Of a DNA stretch of 64,000 nucleotides, positions 1 to 7,668 are shown piece after piece. Origin of the DNA: Kordiimonas gwangyangensis DSM 19435 = JCM 12864 (lineage in GTDB: Bacteria > Pseudomonadota > Alphaproteobacteria > Sphingomonadales > Kordiimonadaceae); NCBI RefSeq assembly GCF_000375545.1, contig NZ_AQXF01000006.1, forward strand, positions 186,001 to 250,000. The letters are read 5' to 3'. The notes beneath the pieces are model-generated. The model worked only from the letters and a program-made list of their open reading frames with translations. It had not been told where the DNA came from and ran no database searches. Numbering within the stretch: position 1 is the stretch's first letter; every line of letters starts with the position of its first letter. A program made the translations under genes and the position numbers.

Positions 1-621
1 ACCATAAAAATGGTGAGGGAAATACCAGCCAAGGAAAAGCGCGACAGCTATCATCAACCCCCCCTGCAAAGCATTGGTGAAGCCGACGCCGGACACGCCA
101 CTTACAAGAACATAGATCGTAACGATGCCGTAGCTAATGCCAGCTCCCACCCACTCAGGTATCTGGCCATTCGAGATGGTATTGAGAATGAAACCGGCAC
201 CCTTCATTTGGAGAACCATGTAAGGCACTAGAACGAGAACTGTCAGAGCAGCGAGAAGGACGGAAAGAGTCGTGCTGGAAAAACGATACCCGAGCATCTC
301 TGCCTGTGTAATGAACCCCAGTCTGGCACCGACACGGCGCGCACGCGTCCCGAGAAAATAGAACGGAACGACCCCGATCATTGTCAGGATCACTATATAA
401 AAGGATGCAGCGCCCCGCTCATATGCCCAGGACGGGGTGCCAAGAAAAGTGAACGAAGAAAAAATAGCCGCGCCAAGAATGAAATAAAGTAGCACGCTGT
501 TTATACTATTGTCCGCCGCAACAAAGTTATTCACACTTTTCTTACTCGACAGCCCAGGAAGAACTCCGACAATCAGGCTCATCAGCAGGTAAGCGCCGCA
601 AATGTATAAGGCCCAGTCCAT
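1..621 (-). CDS. Sodium:solute symporter (SSS family), N-terminal part
   Basis: About 207 residues are visible before the gene runs off the left edge. The protein is a chain of hydrophobic helices separated by short charged loops, including FLGTPSWAYERGAASFYI and a following long hydrophobic helix ending in PFYFLGTRARR. This is the usual appearance of the N-terminal half of SSS/PutP-type Na+ symporters in the inner membrane. The ATG at 621 lies 2 nt beyond the stop of the small DUF3311 gene, so the two are almost certainly co-translated. Small DUF3311 proteins are regular partners of one SSS subgroup. The substrate cannot be read from the fragment. The upstream M20 peptidase and TonB receptor suggest an amino acid, peptide or acylated amino acid product, which is inference. 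Confidence 0.85.
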   Translation of the reverse strand, partial: MDWALYICGAYLLMSLIVGVLPGLSSKKSVNNFVAADNSINSVLLYFILGAAIFSSFTFLGTPSWAYERGAASFYIVILTMIGVVPFYFLGTRARRVGARLGFITQAEMLGYRFSSTTLSVLLAALTVLVLVPYMVLQMKGAGFILNTISNGQIPEWVGAGISYGIVTIYVLVSGVSGVGFTNALQGGLMIAVALFLGWYFPHHFYG

Positions 622-623
622 CC

Positions 624-860
624 TCAAGACCCCTCAAGCTCGGATGCTGCTTCCGCATCGTTTTCTTCGCGGCAGTCTCCGAAATAGAGAATGCATAAGC
701 CAAGGAACAGCAAAGCGATCCACAAAACTACCCAGAAGATGGAAAATGGAAGCCCCAATACCCAAGGTTCAATCTTGCTAAAATATGCATGACCGGGCCA
801 AATCATTGAAAACAGCATTGCTGTATACAGCAGACCAAAGATTATGCGGTGGAGTTTCAC
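624..860 (-). CDS. DUF3311-type small membrane protein, symporter partner
   Basis: This 78-residue protein has two predicted membrane helices (about residues 5-22 and 34-60) and an acidic C-terminal tail. The start is a GTG at 860 preceded by AGGAG at a 7-nt spacing. Proteins of this size and layout, encoded directly upstream of SSS-family symporters, belong to the DUF3311 type and are thought to be accessory membrane subunits. No enzymatic residues are visible. Its stop is 2 nt from the symporter start codon. Confidence 0.75.
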   Translation of the reverse strand: MKLHRIIFGLLYTAMLFSMIWPGHAYFSKIEPWVLGLPFSIFWVVLWIALLFLGLCILYFGDCREENDAEAASELEGS

Positions 861-933
861 TAAATTCTCCTAAACTGGATACCTCATCAGGCTTTATTTC
901 AAGGCCGTTTTGGTGCGCCTCGGCGACCACCGA

Positions 934-2247
934 TCAATCCGATGTGTTTCCACACCAATCTACAACTGCAGCGGCGATAACCTTTGAGCATTCAATCATG
1001 GAAGCAATGTCGACATATTCGTCGTAGCCATGCATGCCGTCTCCAGATGGGCCATATACAACCGCCGACATACCTTGCGCGGCGTAGTTCGCACCGTCAC
1101 TGCATGCCGTAAAACCCTTGACTTCCGGCATGCGTCCCAGACGCTCGGTGCTCCGGACCAATGAACGAACTAGCCCATGATGCGGATCTGTATCAAAAGG
1201 CGGAAAATAAACACCTCCCAGCTCCCATTGCACCAGCGGAGGATTTTCTCTGAGAAAATCTATAGTTTGGGCCCAATGGTGAACAAAGTCTTCAAATTCC
1301 TTTTTGACCTCTGAATAGTCCTCGTTCGGAAGAAACTTGAAGTGAAAATCCACAATAAAATTATCTGGTATCATTGCGGGGTTTGTCAGGATTGCCGGCC
1401 GGCCGGTGGCATCGACCCCTGTCCCTCCGATAGCAACACCTGGGTTCATGGTCGTAATCCCCAGAGGCATCAGGGGATGATACTTACGCATTGCCCATTC
1501 CCGCTCCAGCTCTCGCAGTGCAGCAAGGAAACGGGTGCCTAGCTCAATCGCATTCACCCCGGGCTCAGGCCTATCTGGCACATGGTGTTGCGGGTAAATC
1601 GAGTTATACCGCCAAGCTGCATGGCTGTTTTTACCGGGAATTGTGACACGCATAAACACTAGGCCACCCTCCGCCGGGTTGATGCTGTGCCAGGTCGGTT
1701 CCGTTATGATGCCCGCAGCAGGTACTTTCCGAGTATTTGCCAATGCCCTCGAACCAAATCCACCAGCCTCTTCGTCCACAACAGCATGAATCTCGACTTG
1801 CCCGGCAAGCTCAAAACCGCATTCCTTGACCGCCTTGACCGCCATGACGCAGGCAGCCAATCCGCCTTTCATATCAAGTGCGCCTCGACCAAATAGCCTG
1901 CCATCGCGAATTTCGCCGCCATAAGGGTCCACAGTCCATTTGTTTATATTACCTTCCGGGACGACATCCACATGCCCACCAAGCAGAAGGCTCCGCTCTT
2001 CATTTCCAGACCACACGCCCACGAGGTTCGGCCGGTTCTCAAAGGGCTCAGACTGCTCCGTCAGGAAACCCAATGATTTCAACTCCCCTTCCAGAAAGTC
2101 TTGATGCTCTGCTTCTTTGTTGCGCTCAGGTGCAACTTCAAACTTAGGATTTACCGTGGGAATGCGGATCATGTCCTGAAGTAACCCAGTCACATAATCG
2201 CTGTTTCGGTCAATGTAGTTATTGAGTTTGGCGTAGTGATCGACCAT
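934..2247 (-). CDS. M20 family metallopeptidase (ArgE/DapE-like)
   Basis: This 437-residue protein is a zinc-dependent M20 hydrolase of the acetylornithine deacetylase / succinyl-diaminopimelate desuccinylase superfamily. Visible metal and catalytic motifs are GGHVDVVPEG (His about 92, Asp about 94), GRGALDMKGGLAA (bridging Asp about 125), VVDEEAGG (catalytic Glu pair about 159-160) and IITEPTW (about 183), with a late His in GDGMHGYDEY. No signal peptide is seen, so it should act in the cytoplasm. The ATG at 2247 has AAGGAAG 8 nt upstream. The GTG 9 nt earlier sits too close to that site. With the TonB receptor upstream and the symporter downstream, it probably hydrolyses an imported N-acyl or dipeptide-like compound. 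The exact substrate is unknown. Confidence 0.88.
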   Translation of the reverse strand: MVDHYAKLNNYIDRNSDYVTGLLQDMIRIPTVNPKFEVAPERNKEAEHQDFLEGELKSLGFLTEQSEPFENRPNLVGVWSGNEERSLLLGGHVDVVPEGNINKWTVDPYGGEIRDGRLFGRGALDMKGGLAACVMAVKAVKECGFELAGQVEIHAVVDEEAGGFGSRALANTRKVPAAGIITEPTWHSINPAEGGLVFMRVTIPGKNSHAAWRYNSIYPQHHVPDRPEPGVNAIELGTRFLAALRELEREWAMRKYHPLMPLGITTMNPGVAIGGTGVDATGRPAILTNPAMIPDNFIVDFHFKFLPNEDYSEVKKEFEDFVHHWAQTIDFLRENPPLVQWELGGVYFPPFDTDPHHGLVRSLVRSTERLGRMPEVKGFTACSDGANYAAQGMSAVVYGPSGDGMHGYDEYVDIASMIECSKVIAAAVVDWCGNTSD

Positions 2248-2424
2248 ACCATCCACTTCCTTGTAAACTTCCTCGCACCCCGCACTGCTTCAGTATATTA
2301 CGGTTGGCGCAACAAACAATTAAGCAGACACAGGGCGCCAACCGCCGCCACGGCAATAAAATGACGCCCTGTGCCCGCACTCACGTTACCAAGGGTCAGG
2401 TAACGCTTGCCTCAGTATTCACGA

Positions 2425-4719
2425 CTAGAATGTCTTACTCAGAACAATACCAATCTGCCGTGGCTCCAGCGGGTGAACATATTTGTCGTAAGCTACGGAG
2501 GTGGGATCAAAGGAAACGTATGACACGTCATAGGAATCCAGCAGGTTGTCGACGAATAGTGTCGCGCGCCACCCATCGTCATCGAAAACACTGATCTTTG
2601 CATCCAGGCGATCATAGCTTTCAACAGGGATTTGCTCACCGAGCCGACCGTTGAAACTATTATTGGTCCCGTTAAAGCCATCTACATATCTGTAGTTCAC
2701 GAAAAACTCGATAGACCAGTCATCGCCCCCCAAAGGCATCGTGTAGGTCAGGCTGGAATTCATGACCAACTCGGGCGTGTTTTCGAAGTCCGAACCTGCA
2801 AAATCAAAACAGACGTCATCATTGGGGTCGTTGATATCCCCGAGGCTGTTACACTGCAGGAACTCTAGCATTTCCGTATCTGCGTAGGTTCCATTGAAAT
2901 CAAGCGTCAGACCATCCAAGGGCCTCGCAGTGAGTTCCCACTCGAAGCCACGCGACCGGCTGCTGCCCGCGTTCTCGATAATCGTGATTGGGGTCAGACC
3001 CGCAGGATCCGGAACGATATTGAGCAACTGTTGTCCGTCGATTGAAATCCAGAAAGCGGCAAGGTTGAATGTCAGGGCACCATCAAATGCTTGGCCCTTA
3101 ATACCGAGTTCCCAGTTCTCGGAAAGCTCGTCGTCGTAGCTCGCGACAGCATTCTGGCGCGACGGGAAGCGGTTGAAGCCACCAGCCTTCCAGCCTTCAG
3201 CATAAGTAAAGTAGGTCTGAAGGTCATCGGACCAGTCGTAGGAAATTGACGCCATGATAGAAACGTTATCGAAGCTATCAGAGTCATCCGGTTGATATGT
3301 TGGGATGAGAACAGTGTTTCCGCCTGAGAGGACAGCGAGAATGCGCTCCTTGACGACGTCAATGTTCTCTTTGGAATATCGAGCACCAAAGGTCAGCTCA
3401 AGATCAGTTGCAACCATGTAACTTGCCTGCCCAAACGCAGCCCAGCCATCACGAGCATCGACAAAATTCTCCCTAACATAAAGTGGAGGTACGTTATTGG
3501 TGCCAGCAGGGGCCAGGCCAATATCAAGCGCGCGTTCCTGGTCTTGCGTCTGGTCGAAATAATAAAGCCCCACTAACCAATCCAAGGAGTCGTGCTCGCC
3601 AGACAGGCGAACTTCTTCACTGAAGAATGTTTGGTTCAGCAGTAGAGATTGTGAGGTACCTGCAACCGAAACAGGACCGTTGGTCAGGAAATCGACAGGC
3701 GCTTGGGCCGGATCCAAAACTACCGGTGTCTGATCATCCAACCGACCGTTAAGGTCTACCGTTGTATCTGCATCAGTAACCCGATAACCGGTAATTGAGG
3801 TAAGATTAAGCGTATCATTCAAGCTCCAATCGATGGTAGCCTGAATGCCGGAATTCGTTTTATGGTCAAGATCGTCGTTGTCAGCGATGACTGTATAGTC
3901 CCCGCTACCAAAAGGCACACCACGACCGATCTCATTGTAGTCCTTTTTCGACACATCTCCGACAATAGTTACCTCGAAATCCGACGACGGCACATACCGT
4001 AGTACACCGCGGCCAGCAATTTGCTCGGTCGTATTGTAGTCTGCACCGGTGACGCCATTATCGAGGTAGCCATCGGTCTGGTAGTACTCGACACTCAGGC
4101 CCGCAAACAATGTTTCTGCCAACGGACCTCGAATGGCGCCACGAGCGCGCAACTCGTTGAAACCACCGTATTGCAAAAGGAGCTTACCGGCAAATTCTTC
4201 GTCGGGCTTTTTGGTCACAATATTGATAGCACCAGCCTGTGTGTTGCGTCCAAAAAGGGTACCCTGCGGGCCCCGAAGTACCTCGATCTGCGCGATATCC
4301 AGAAACGCCAGATCAAAGCCGATCTGTGGCTGATACATGCCATCGATGAAAACGCCTGTCGATGGCTCCAAACCACCGTTAAAGCCAACACCGCGTAGCG
4401 AGATATATTGAAATCCGCTGGTCGGCGAGACGCCGCCACCGAAGTTGAAGTACAGGCCCGGCACCCGGCCCGCAAGGCCAGTGACGTCTGTCACACCAAC
4501 ACGATCAATTTGATCGGCGCCCAATGCGGATATCGACAGAGGCACGTCCTGGATACTTTCCGCACGCTTCCGCGCGGAGACAATAATTTCCTCAAGAACA
4601 AAGCTCTCTGTGGTTTCCGCTGCATTTTCCTCCGCCTGCGCATACCCGATGGGCGTAGCGAGAAGGGCGCATAGCGAGGCTGTTGTGACAGGTATTCTAT
4701 ATTTCTTTGCAGATGCCAT
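2425..4719 (-). CDS. TonB-dependent outer-membrane receptor
   Basis: This 764-residue receptor takes up a ligand across the outer membrane using TonB energy. It begins with a signal peptide (about residues 1-29, MASAKKYR start, cleavage after AQA), followed by a TonB-box-like segment EEIIVSARKRAESIQDVP, a plug domain (about 45-160, with LRGPQGTLFGRNTQAGAINI) and a long beta-barrel region ending in LSKTF with the terminal Phe typical of barrels. The ATG at 4719 is chosen over an earlier in-frame one because AAAGGGGA lies just upstream and the signal peptide starts there. It resembles the Fe-siderophore/unknown-substrate receptors abundant in sphingomonads and Caulobacter. The gene leads the cluster with the M20 peptidase and SSS symporter, so the ligand is more likely organic than a siderophore. 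Confidence 0.9.
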   Translation of the reverse strand: MASAKKYRIPVTTASLCALLATPIGYAQAEENAAETTESFVLEEIIVSARKRAESIQDVPLSISALGADQIDRVGVTDVTGLAGRVPGLYFNFGGGVSPTSGFQYISLRGVGFNGGLEPSTGVFIDGMYQPQIGFDLAFLDIAQIEVLRGPQGTLFGRNTQAGAINIVTKKPDEEFAGKLLLQYGGFNELRARGAIRGPLAETLFAGLSVEYYQTDGYLDNGVTGADYNTTEQIAGRGVLRYVPSSDFEVTIVGDVSKKDYNEIGRGVPFGSGDYTVIADNDDLDHKTNSGIQATIDWSLNDTLNLTSITGYRVTDADTTVDLNGRLDDQTPVVLDPAQAPVDFLTNGPVSVAGTSQSLLLNQTFFSEEVRLSGEHDSLDWLVGLYYFDQTQDQERALDIGLAPAGTNNVPPLYVRENFVDARDGWAAFGQASYMVATDLELTFGARYSKENIDVVKERILAVLSGGNTVLIPTYQPDDSDSFDNVSIMASISYDWSDDLQTYFTYAEGWKAGGFNRFPSRQNAVASYDDELSENWELGIKGQAFDGALTFNLAAFWISIDGQQLLNIVPDPAGLTPITIIENAGSSRSRGFEWELTARPLDGLTLDFNGTYADTEMLEFLQCNSLGDINDPNDDVCFDFAGSDFENTPELVMNSSLTYTMPLGGDDWSIEFFVNYRYVDGFNGTNNSFNGRLGEQIPVESYDRLDAKISVFDDDGWRATLFVDNLLDSYDVSYVSFDPTSVAYDKYVHPLEPRQIGIVLSKTF

Positions 4720-5575
4720 TGGTATTCCCCTTTGGTGTTTCACTAGAAACGGCAACCGAGGCGCAACTCAGAACCAGACATGCCCTCGGCACCCCCGTGG
4801 ACTTACTTCACGAAACTGAAATAATTATATACCGGCCAGATGGTAAGTAAATCGAAGGAAGCGCTGAAAGAACTGCTATAAGCACAGATTCTTTGTGGCC
4901 TAAGGCTAAATATTTTCTCTTTTTGGATTATAATTTTTATTATAATATCTTTATTAGATAATTTTACTAACATAAACCAAGAATGAATCAGGCGATTGAA
5001 CTCTTGCTACCCTAGATTTTCTGGGTAGGCGTCTGCGTCTATGAAGGAAAAATTTCAAGAGCTGCAGTCCGCAAAAGCGACTTGCGCTTTGCGAGGACTT
5101 CAAGGCAGGCACAACATAACATCAAGCTGACATTATAATGAGAAAACAGGAAAGTGCACCCTATCACCCTGAAGAACAAGAACCTCGACACCATGTTGCG
5201 GCCCTAGCTAAGTTTGTTGCGGTCCACCCTTGCATGATTCAGCTGCTACATCCTCCGTGACGGCGGCACTAAATACAGTAGAGCCCTGCTTCAAAGGAAC
5301 CCATCTCGAGGTCGCCCTCGCAGCCGCTGTGCGGGCACGACATCGCACCTCCGGCGCCCGGCACAGATATCCAGCAGCCAGCCCCAACTCATACCTACAG
5401 CATGGCAAGGGGTACTACACTGACCATCAGCGATAGTTCGAACTGTGGGGGAATGTGGCGGATTTATTCGCCTGCGGAATTCAGATCTTTGATGCAGGCA
5501 CGAAGGAACTCGTATAACCGTGGTGTCGGTTCGGAAAACTCAGCGAGATCTACACAAAGGCCCGCACGTGGAAAA
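4720..5575. other. Intergenic region, no recognised gene
   Basis: About 850 bases without a gene I can support. The part next to the TonB receptor (4860-4985) is very AT-rich and probably holds its promoter. A strong imperfect hairpin lies at 5066-5099 (AGTCC and GGACT outer arms, AAGCG and CGCTT inner arms around ACTTG). Short open frames at 5208-5436 on both strands have no ribosome site and no recognisable protein features, so I leave them out. Confidence 0.5.
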
Positions 5576-5621
5576 TGGCGATCCCGCGAGGACTCGAACC
5601 TCGAACCGGCTGATTAGAAGT
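5576..5621 (-). repeat. Left attachment site, tRNA-Arg 3' fragment
   Basis: 46 bp matching 14897-14942 at 44 positions (differences at 5601 and 5608). It corresponds to the tRNA-Arg 3' half from the anticodon loop to CCA. There is no 5' half here, so it is not a tRNA gene but the direct repeat left by site-specific integration. Confidence 0.88.
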
Positions 5622-6067
5622 TTCATGGACCGCATGAGGCAGTCTGGCAGTTTTCTCTATAATATAAATATAAATCAACGTTTTAAATGCAATCATTTGG
5701 TAAACTAAGCAGCCATTTGTGACTGCTTTCAGCCACTAACTGTGACACAGCAGTGACACGAGCCTCATACCTTGTGCCTTGTAGCCGCAGTGGGGCCTTG
5801 TCGCGACTTCGAGCGCCCCATTATTAATACAGCCCACCGTTTATCAGCGATAACTAAATATCTCTAAATATAAAACTCACCAAAACCGATGATACTAAAT
5901 GTATCATCAATATAAATAGAAAATTTCATACCGATGATACCAAATAGACCACCTATCTATTTGAAGTATTTAGATATTTTTATCATTTTTTATTTCATTT
6001 GCCGAAGTTTATCGATATTTATTCTTTATCGACAGAAAAGTATCCGAGAAATTATTTGGAGGAAAAA
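5622..6067. other. AT-rich leader of the element
   Basis: About 450 bases of very AT-rich DNA between the left attachment site and the first element gene. It holds the paired GATGATAC sites described separately and should carry the promoter for the rightward transfer operon. Because the integrase reads away from the opposite end, in the excised circle this region and the integrase promoter would flank attP. No gene is seen. Confidence 0.5.
5886..5945. promoter_or_regulatory. Candidate operator: GATGATAC palindrome and repeat
   Basis: A perfect inverted repeat GATGATAC-TAAAT-GTATCATC lies at 5888-5908. The 15-bp block CCGATGATACYAAAT at 5886-5900 recurs in direct orientation at 5931-5945, 45 bp later. 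It sits about 120-180 bp upstream of the AlpA-like gene. This could be an operator or a recombination-directionality factor site. Confidence 0.45.
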
Positions 6068-6343
6068 ATGTCATCACAAAATGAATGGTTGAGAATCGAT
6101 GAGGTCGCAACGGTCCCGCGCTTCAAAATGTTACCCGCCAGCACCTTGAGGTACCTTCTCCAAAAAGGTGACGCGCCACCGGGCGTAAAGATCGGCGGAA
6201 AGTGGTTTTGGAGGCCCGGCGATATTGACACTTGGCTTGAGGGGAGGATGGCAACTTCTGTACAGGACCGGCACCATCAAAGACCGGCAGCTAAAACACC
6301 CATGCATCGCGTTGGATGCCCGAGAAAAAAAGAGGTTCGGTAG
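6068..6343 (+). CDS. AlpA/excisionase-type HTH regulator
   Basis: This 91-residue protein has an N-terminal MerR-like helix-turn-helix of the AlpA/excisionase kind: WLRIDEVATVPRF, then STLRYLLQKG and the wing GVKIGGKWFWRPGDIDTWL (about residues 7-58), with a basic disordered tail. Such proteins either activate integrase-linked operons or direct excision. The ATG at 6068 follows GGAGG at a 5-6 nt spacing. Upstream in-frame ATGs lack a ribosome site and lie in the AT-rich leader. It is the first gene of the rightward operon of the element. In the circular form it would lie next to, and diverge from, the integrase across attP. Confidence 0.8.
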   Translation: MSSQNEWLRIDEVATVPRFKMLPASTLRYLLQKGDAPPGVKIGGKWFWRPGDIDTWLEGRMATSVQDRHHQRPAAKTPMHRVGCPRKKEVR

Positions 6344-6365
6344 TGTGCAATTCGAGGATATTCTC

Positions 6366-6992
6366 ATGTGCTTTCAAATTCAGCTGCCATCGGTCAGCAA
6401 ATCGATCTGGAATGTTCTAGTCGTTCGGGCACATCCACAAACACACATAGCCCGAATATCGTTCGCCACTTTGATGGCTGACACTTCCTCAAGCCTTTCG
6501 TCAGTGCAGCGTGGCGTAAAAGAGTTAGAACACAGAGGTCTCTTGACGTGCGAAAGAGCTGCAGGGCGTGCACATCGCTCGTTGTTTGCGATCAATCTTG
6601 ATGAGGCCAAAAAGGGTATCACACAGACCCAAAAGGAAGTCACTCTGACGCGAAAGGGTATCACACAGACCCAAAAGGGTGTCTCTCACATCCAAAAGGG
6701 CGTCTCTCAGACCCGCCACGGCGGAAGAGAGAATATAAATAATAATATAAAAATAAAAAATCGCGCGCGAGCACCCGTCTCCCTCTCCGACTGGCGCACA
6801 ATGCTTGGCCCGGTTGAATGGAAATCCGCTAGAGACAGGCTGCAAAATTTTTGGAATGAGCACGATCACGGTCCATCGCCATGGCGCAGGATTAATAGCC
6901 TAATCCCTCCAGAAATCTACACCGAATACGCCGCCCTTTGGGGGTGGATATTGCCAAAGGAGGACGAAAAATGTCGATCCGATCTGCACTAA
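6366..6992 (+). CDS. Winged-helix replication-initiator-like protein with internal repeats
   Basis: The 208-residue protein has a winged-helix region (about residues 12-75: SFATLMADTSSSLSSVQRGV, then LEHRGLLTCER) like that of helix-turn-helix replication or partition proteins of plasmids and mobile elements. Residues about 82-116 are five consecutive 7-residue units (KGITQTQ, KEVTLTR, KGITQTQ, KGVSHIQ, KGVSQTR) encoded by five 21-bp repeats. The C-terminal part (WRTMLGPVEWKSARDRL onward) is rich in Trp. The ATG at 6366 has GAGGA upstream; an earlier in-frame start would run through the AlpA gene. A role as replication initiator with an origin in its own gene is inference from the repeat layout. 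It could also be a transcription factor. Confidence 0.6.
   Translation: MCFQIQLPSVSKSIWNVLVVRAHPQTHIARISFATLMADTSSSLSSVQRGVKELEHRGLLTCERAAGRAHRSLFAINLDEAKKGITQTQKEVTLTRKGITQTQKGVSHIQKGVSQTRHGGRENINNNIKIKNRARAPVSLSDWRTMLGPVEWKSARDRLQNFWNEHDHGPSPWRRINSLIPPEIYTEYAALWGWILPKEDEKCRSDLH
6610..6714 (+). repeat. Five 21-bp tandem repeats (iteron-like)
   Basis: Units at 6610-6630, 6631-6651, 6652-6672, 6673-6693 and 6694-6714 share the pattern AAAAGGGTRTCWCWCAGACCC. Units 1 and 3 differ at a single base; unit 2 is the most diverged. They are exactly 21 bp, about two DNA turns, and in frame with the surrounding gene. Spacing and size are like plasmid iterons. They have no spacers, so this is not a CRISPR array. 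Confidence 0.8.
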
Positions 6993-7150
6993 TTGCGCTC
7001 ACCCTTGCAGCCTCAGGCGCCCTGTTCGGCCATCTCTTTATCGAGAAGGAGGGAGCGCCTTGGTTTTTCTGGAGCATGGGCGGCCTTCTCGGCGTAGTCG
7101 CGACCGACGCAATAGCCGCAATCAAGGGAGGGCAGAAAAAAAGTAATTAA
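6971..7150 (+). CDS. Small two-helix membrane protein
   Basis: The 59-residue protein has two hydrophobic segments (about residues 5-21 and 31-50) and a lysine-rich C-terminus. The ATG at 6971 follows AAAGGAGG at good spacing and overlaps the end of the preceding gene by 22 nt, so translation is coupled. Nothing identifies its family. In size and position it could be a small transfer-apparatus or entry-exclusion protein, which is a guess based only on the neighbouring VirB6/TrbL-like gene. Confidence 0.55.
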   Translation: MSIRSALIALTLAASGALFGHLFIEKEGAPWFFWSMGGLLGVVATDAIAAIKGGQKKSN

Positions 7151-7152
7151 AG

Positions 7153-7668
7153 ATGGCAGATCGAGGTTGCAGCCCCGATCCGCCAGACCAACACAAGCCC
7201 CTACCACGGAGATTTATGATGGCCATAGCCACCTTACAGGCGCATGAGCATGCGCCCAAGACTGAAATATCAAACCCTCAAATTTGGACTCCAATTTGGC
7301 ATCGACGCCCTCTTTACGCTTTCTCTTTTTGCCTGCCCTCGCAGCATTTCAAGCTGAATTCGTTCAATTTTCCTTACGTCCTTGCCTCAAAGTTGGCAGG
7401 ATATGGAACTGAATATGAGATCGAGCAGGAATTAAGCCGCACAGGTCTTCTCTCTTCGCCCAGCACCCTTCCCGCCTCATTTGTCGCCGGACCGGACCGG
7501 TTTCTGGTGGCGAACCCAATTTTTGTCTCTGCCGGACACATCGTCCCTAACCTGCCCGCATCAGAGAGTACCTACACCAAAAAAGAATACGACCTGCAGG
7601 GTTTAGTTGCCGACCTTCGCAAATCACTGGTTGCGCTGAACTGCATTAATGGGGGTCGTGATGTTTGA
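7153..7668 (+). CDS. Unknown protein of the element's transfer operon
   Basis: The 171-residue product is not recognised. It is soluble-looking, with no signal peptide or membrane helix, and has a proline-rich N-terminus and a more ordered stretch from about residue 55 to the end. The first ATG (7153) follows the previous gene by 2 nt. An alternative ATG at 7216, with GGAG upstream, would give 150 residues and removes the unusual N-terminus. Its 3' end overlaps the next gene by 8 nt, which places it in the same operon as the VirB6/TrbL-like protein. Confidence 0.5.
   Translation: MADRGCSPDPPDQHKPLPRRFMMAIATLQAHEHAPKTEISNPQIWTPIWHRRPLYAFSFCLPSQHFKLNSFNFPYVLASKLAGYGTEYEIEQELSRTGLLSSPSTLPASFVAGPDRFLVANPIFVSAGHIVPNLPASESTYTKKEYDLQGLVADLRKSLVALNCINGGRDV

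Noticed and set aside
5208-5436. Short open frames on both strands
   Set aside because: No ribosome site, no recognisable protein features and they overlap each other.
5576-5621. Second tRNA-Arg gene
   Set aside because: Only the 3' half is present and the 5' half is missing, so it is an attachment-site repeat, not a working tRNA.
6610-6714. CRISPR array
   Set aside because: The 21-bp units are contiguous without unique spacers and remain in frame with a gene.
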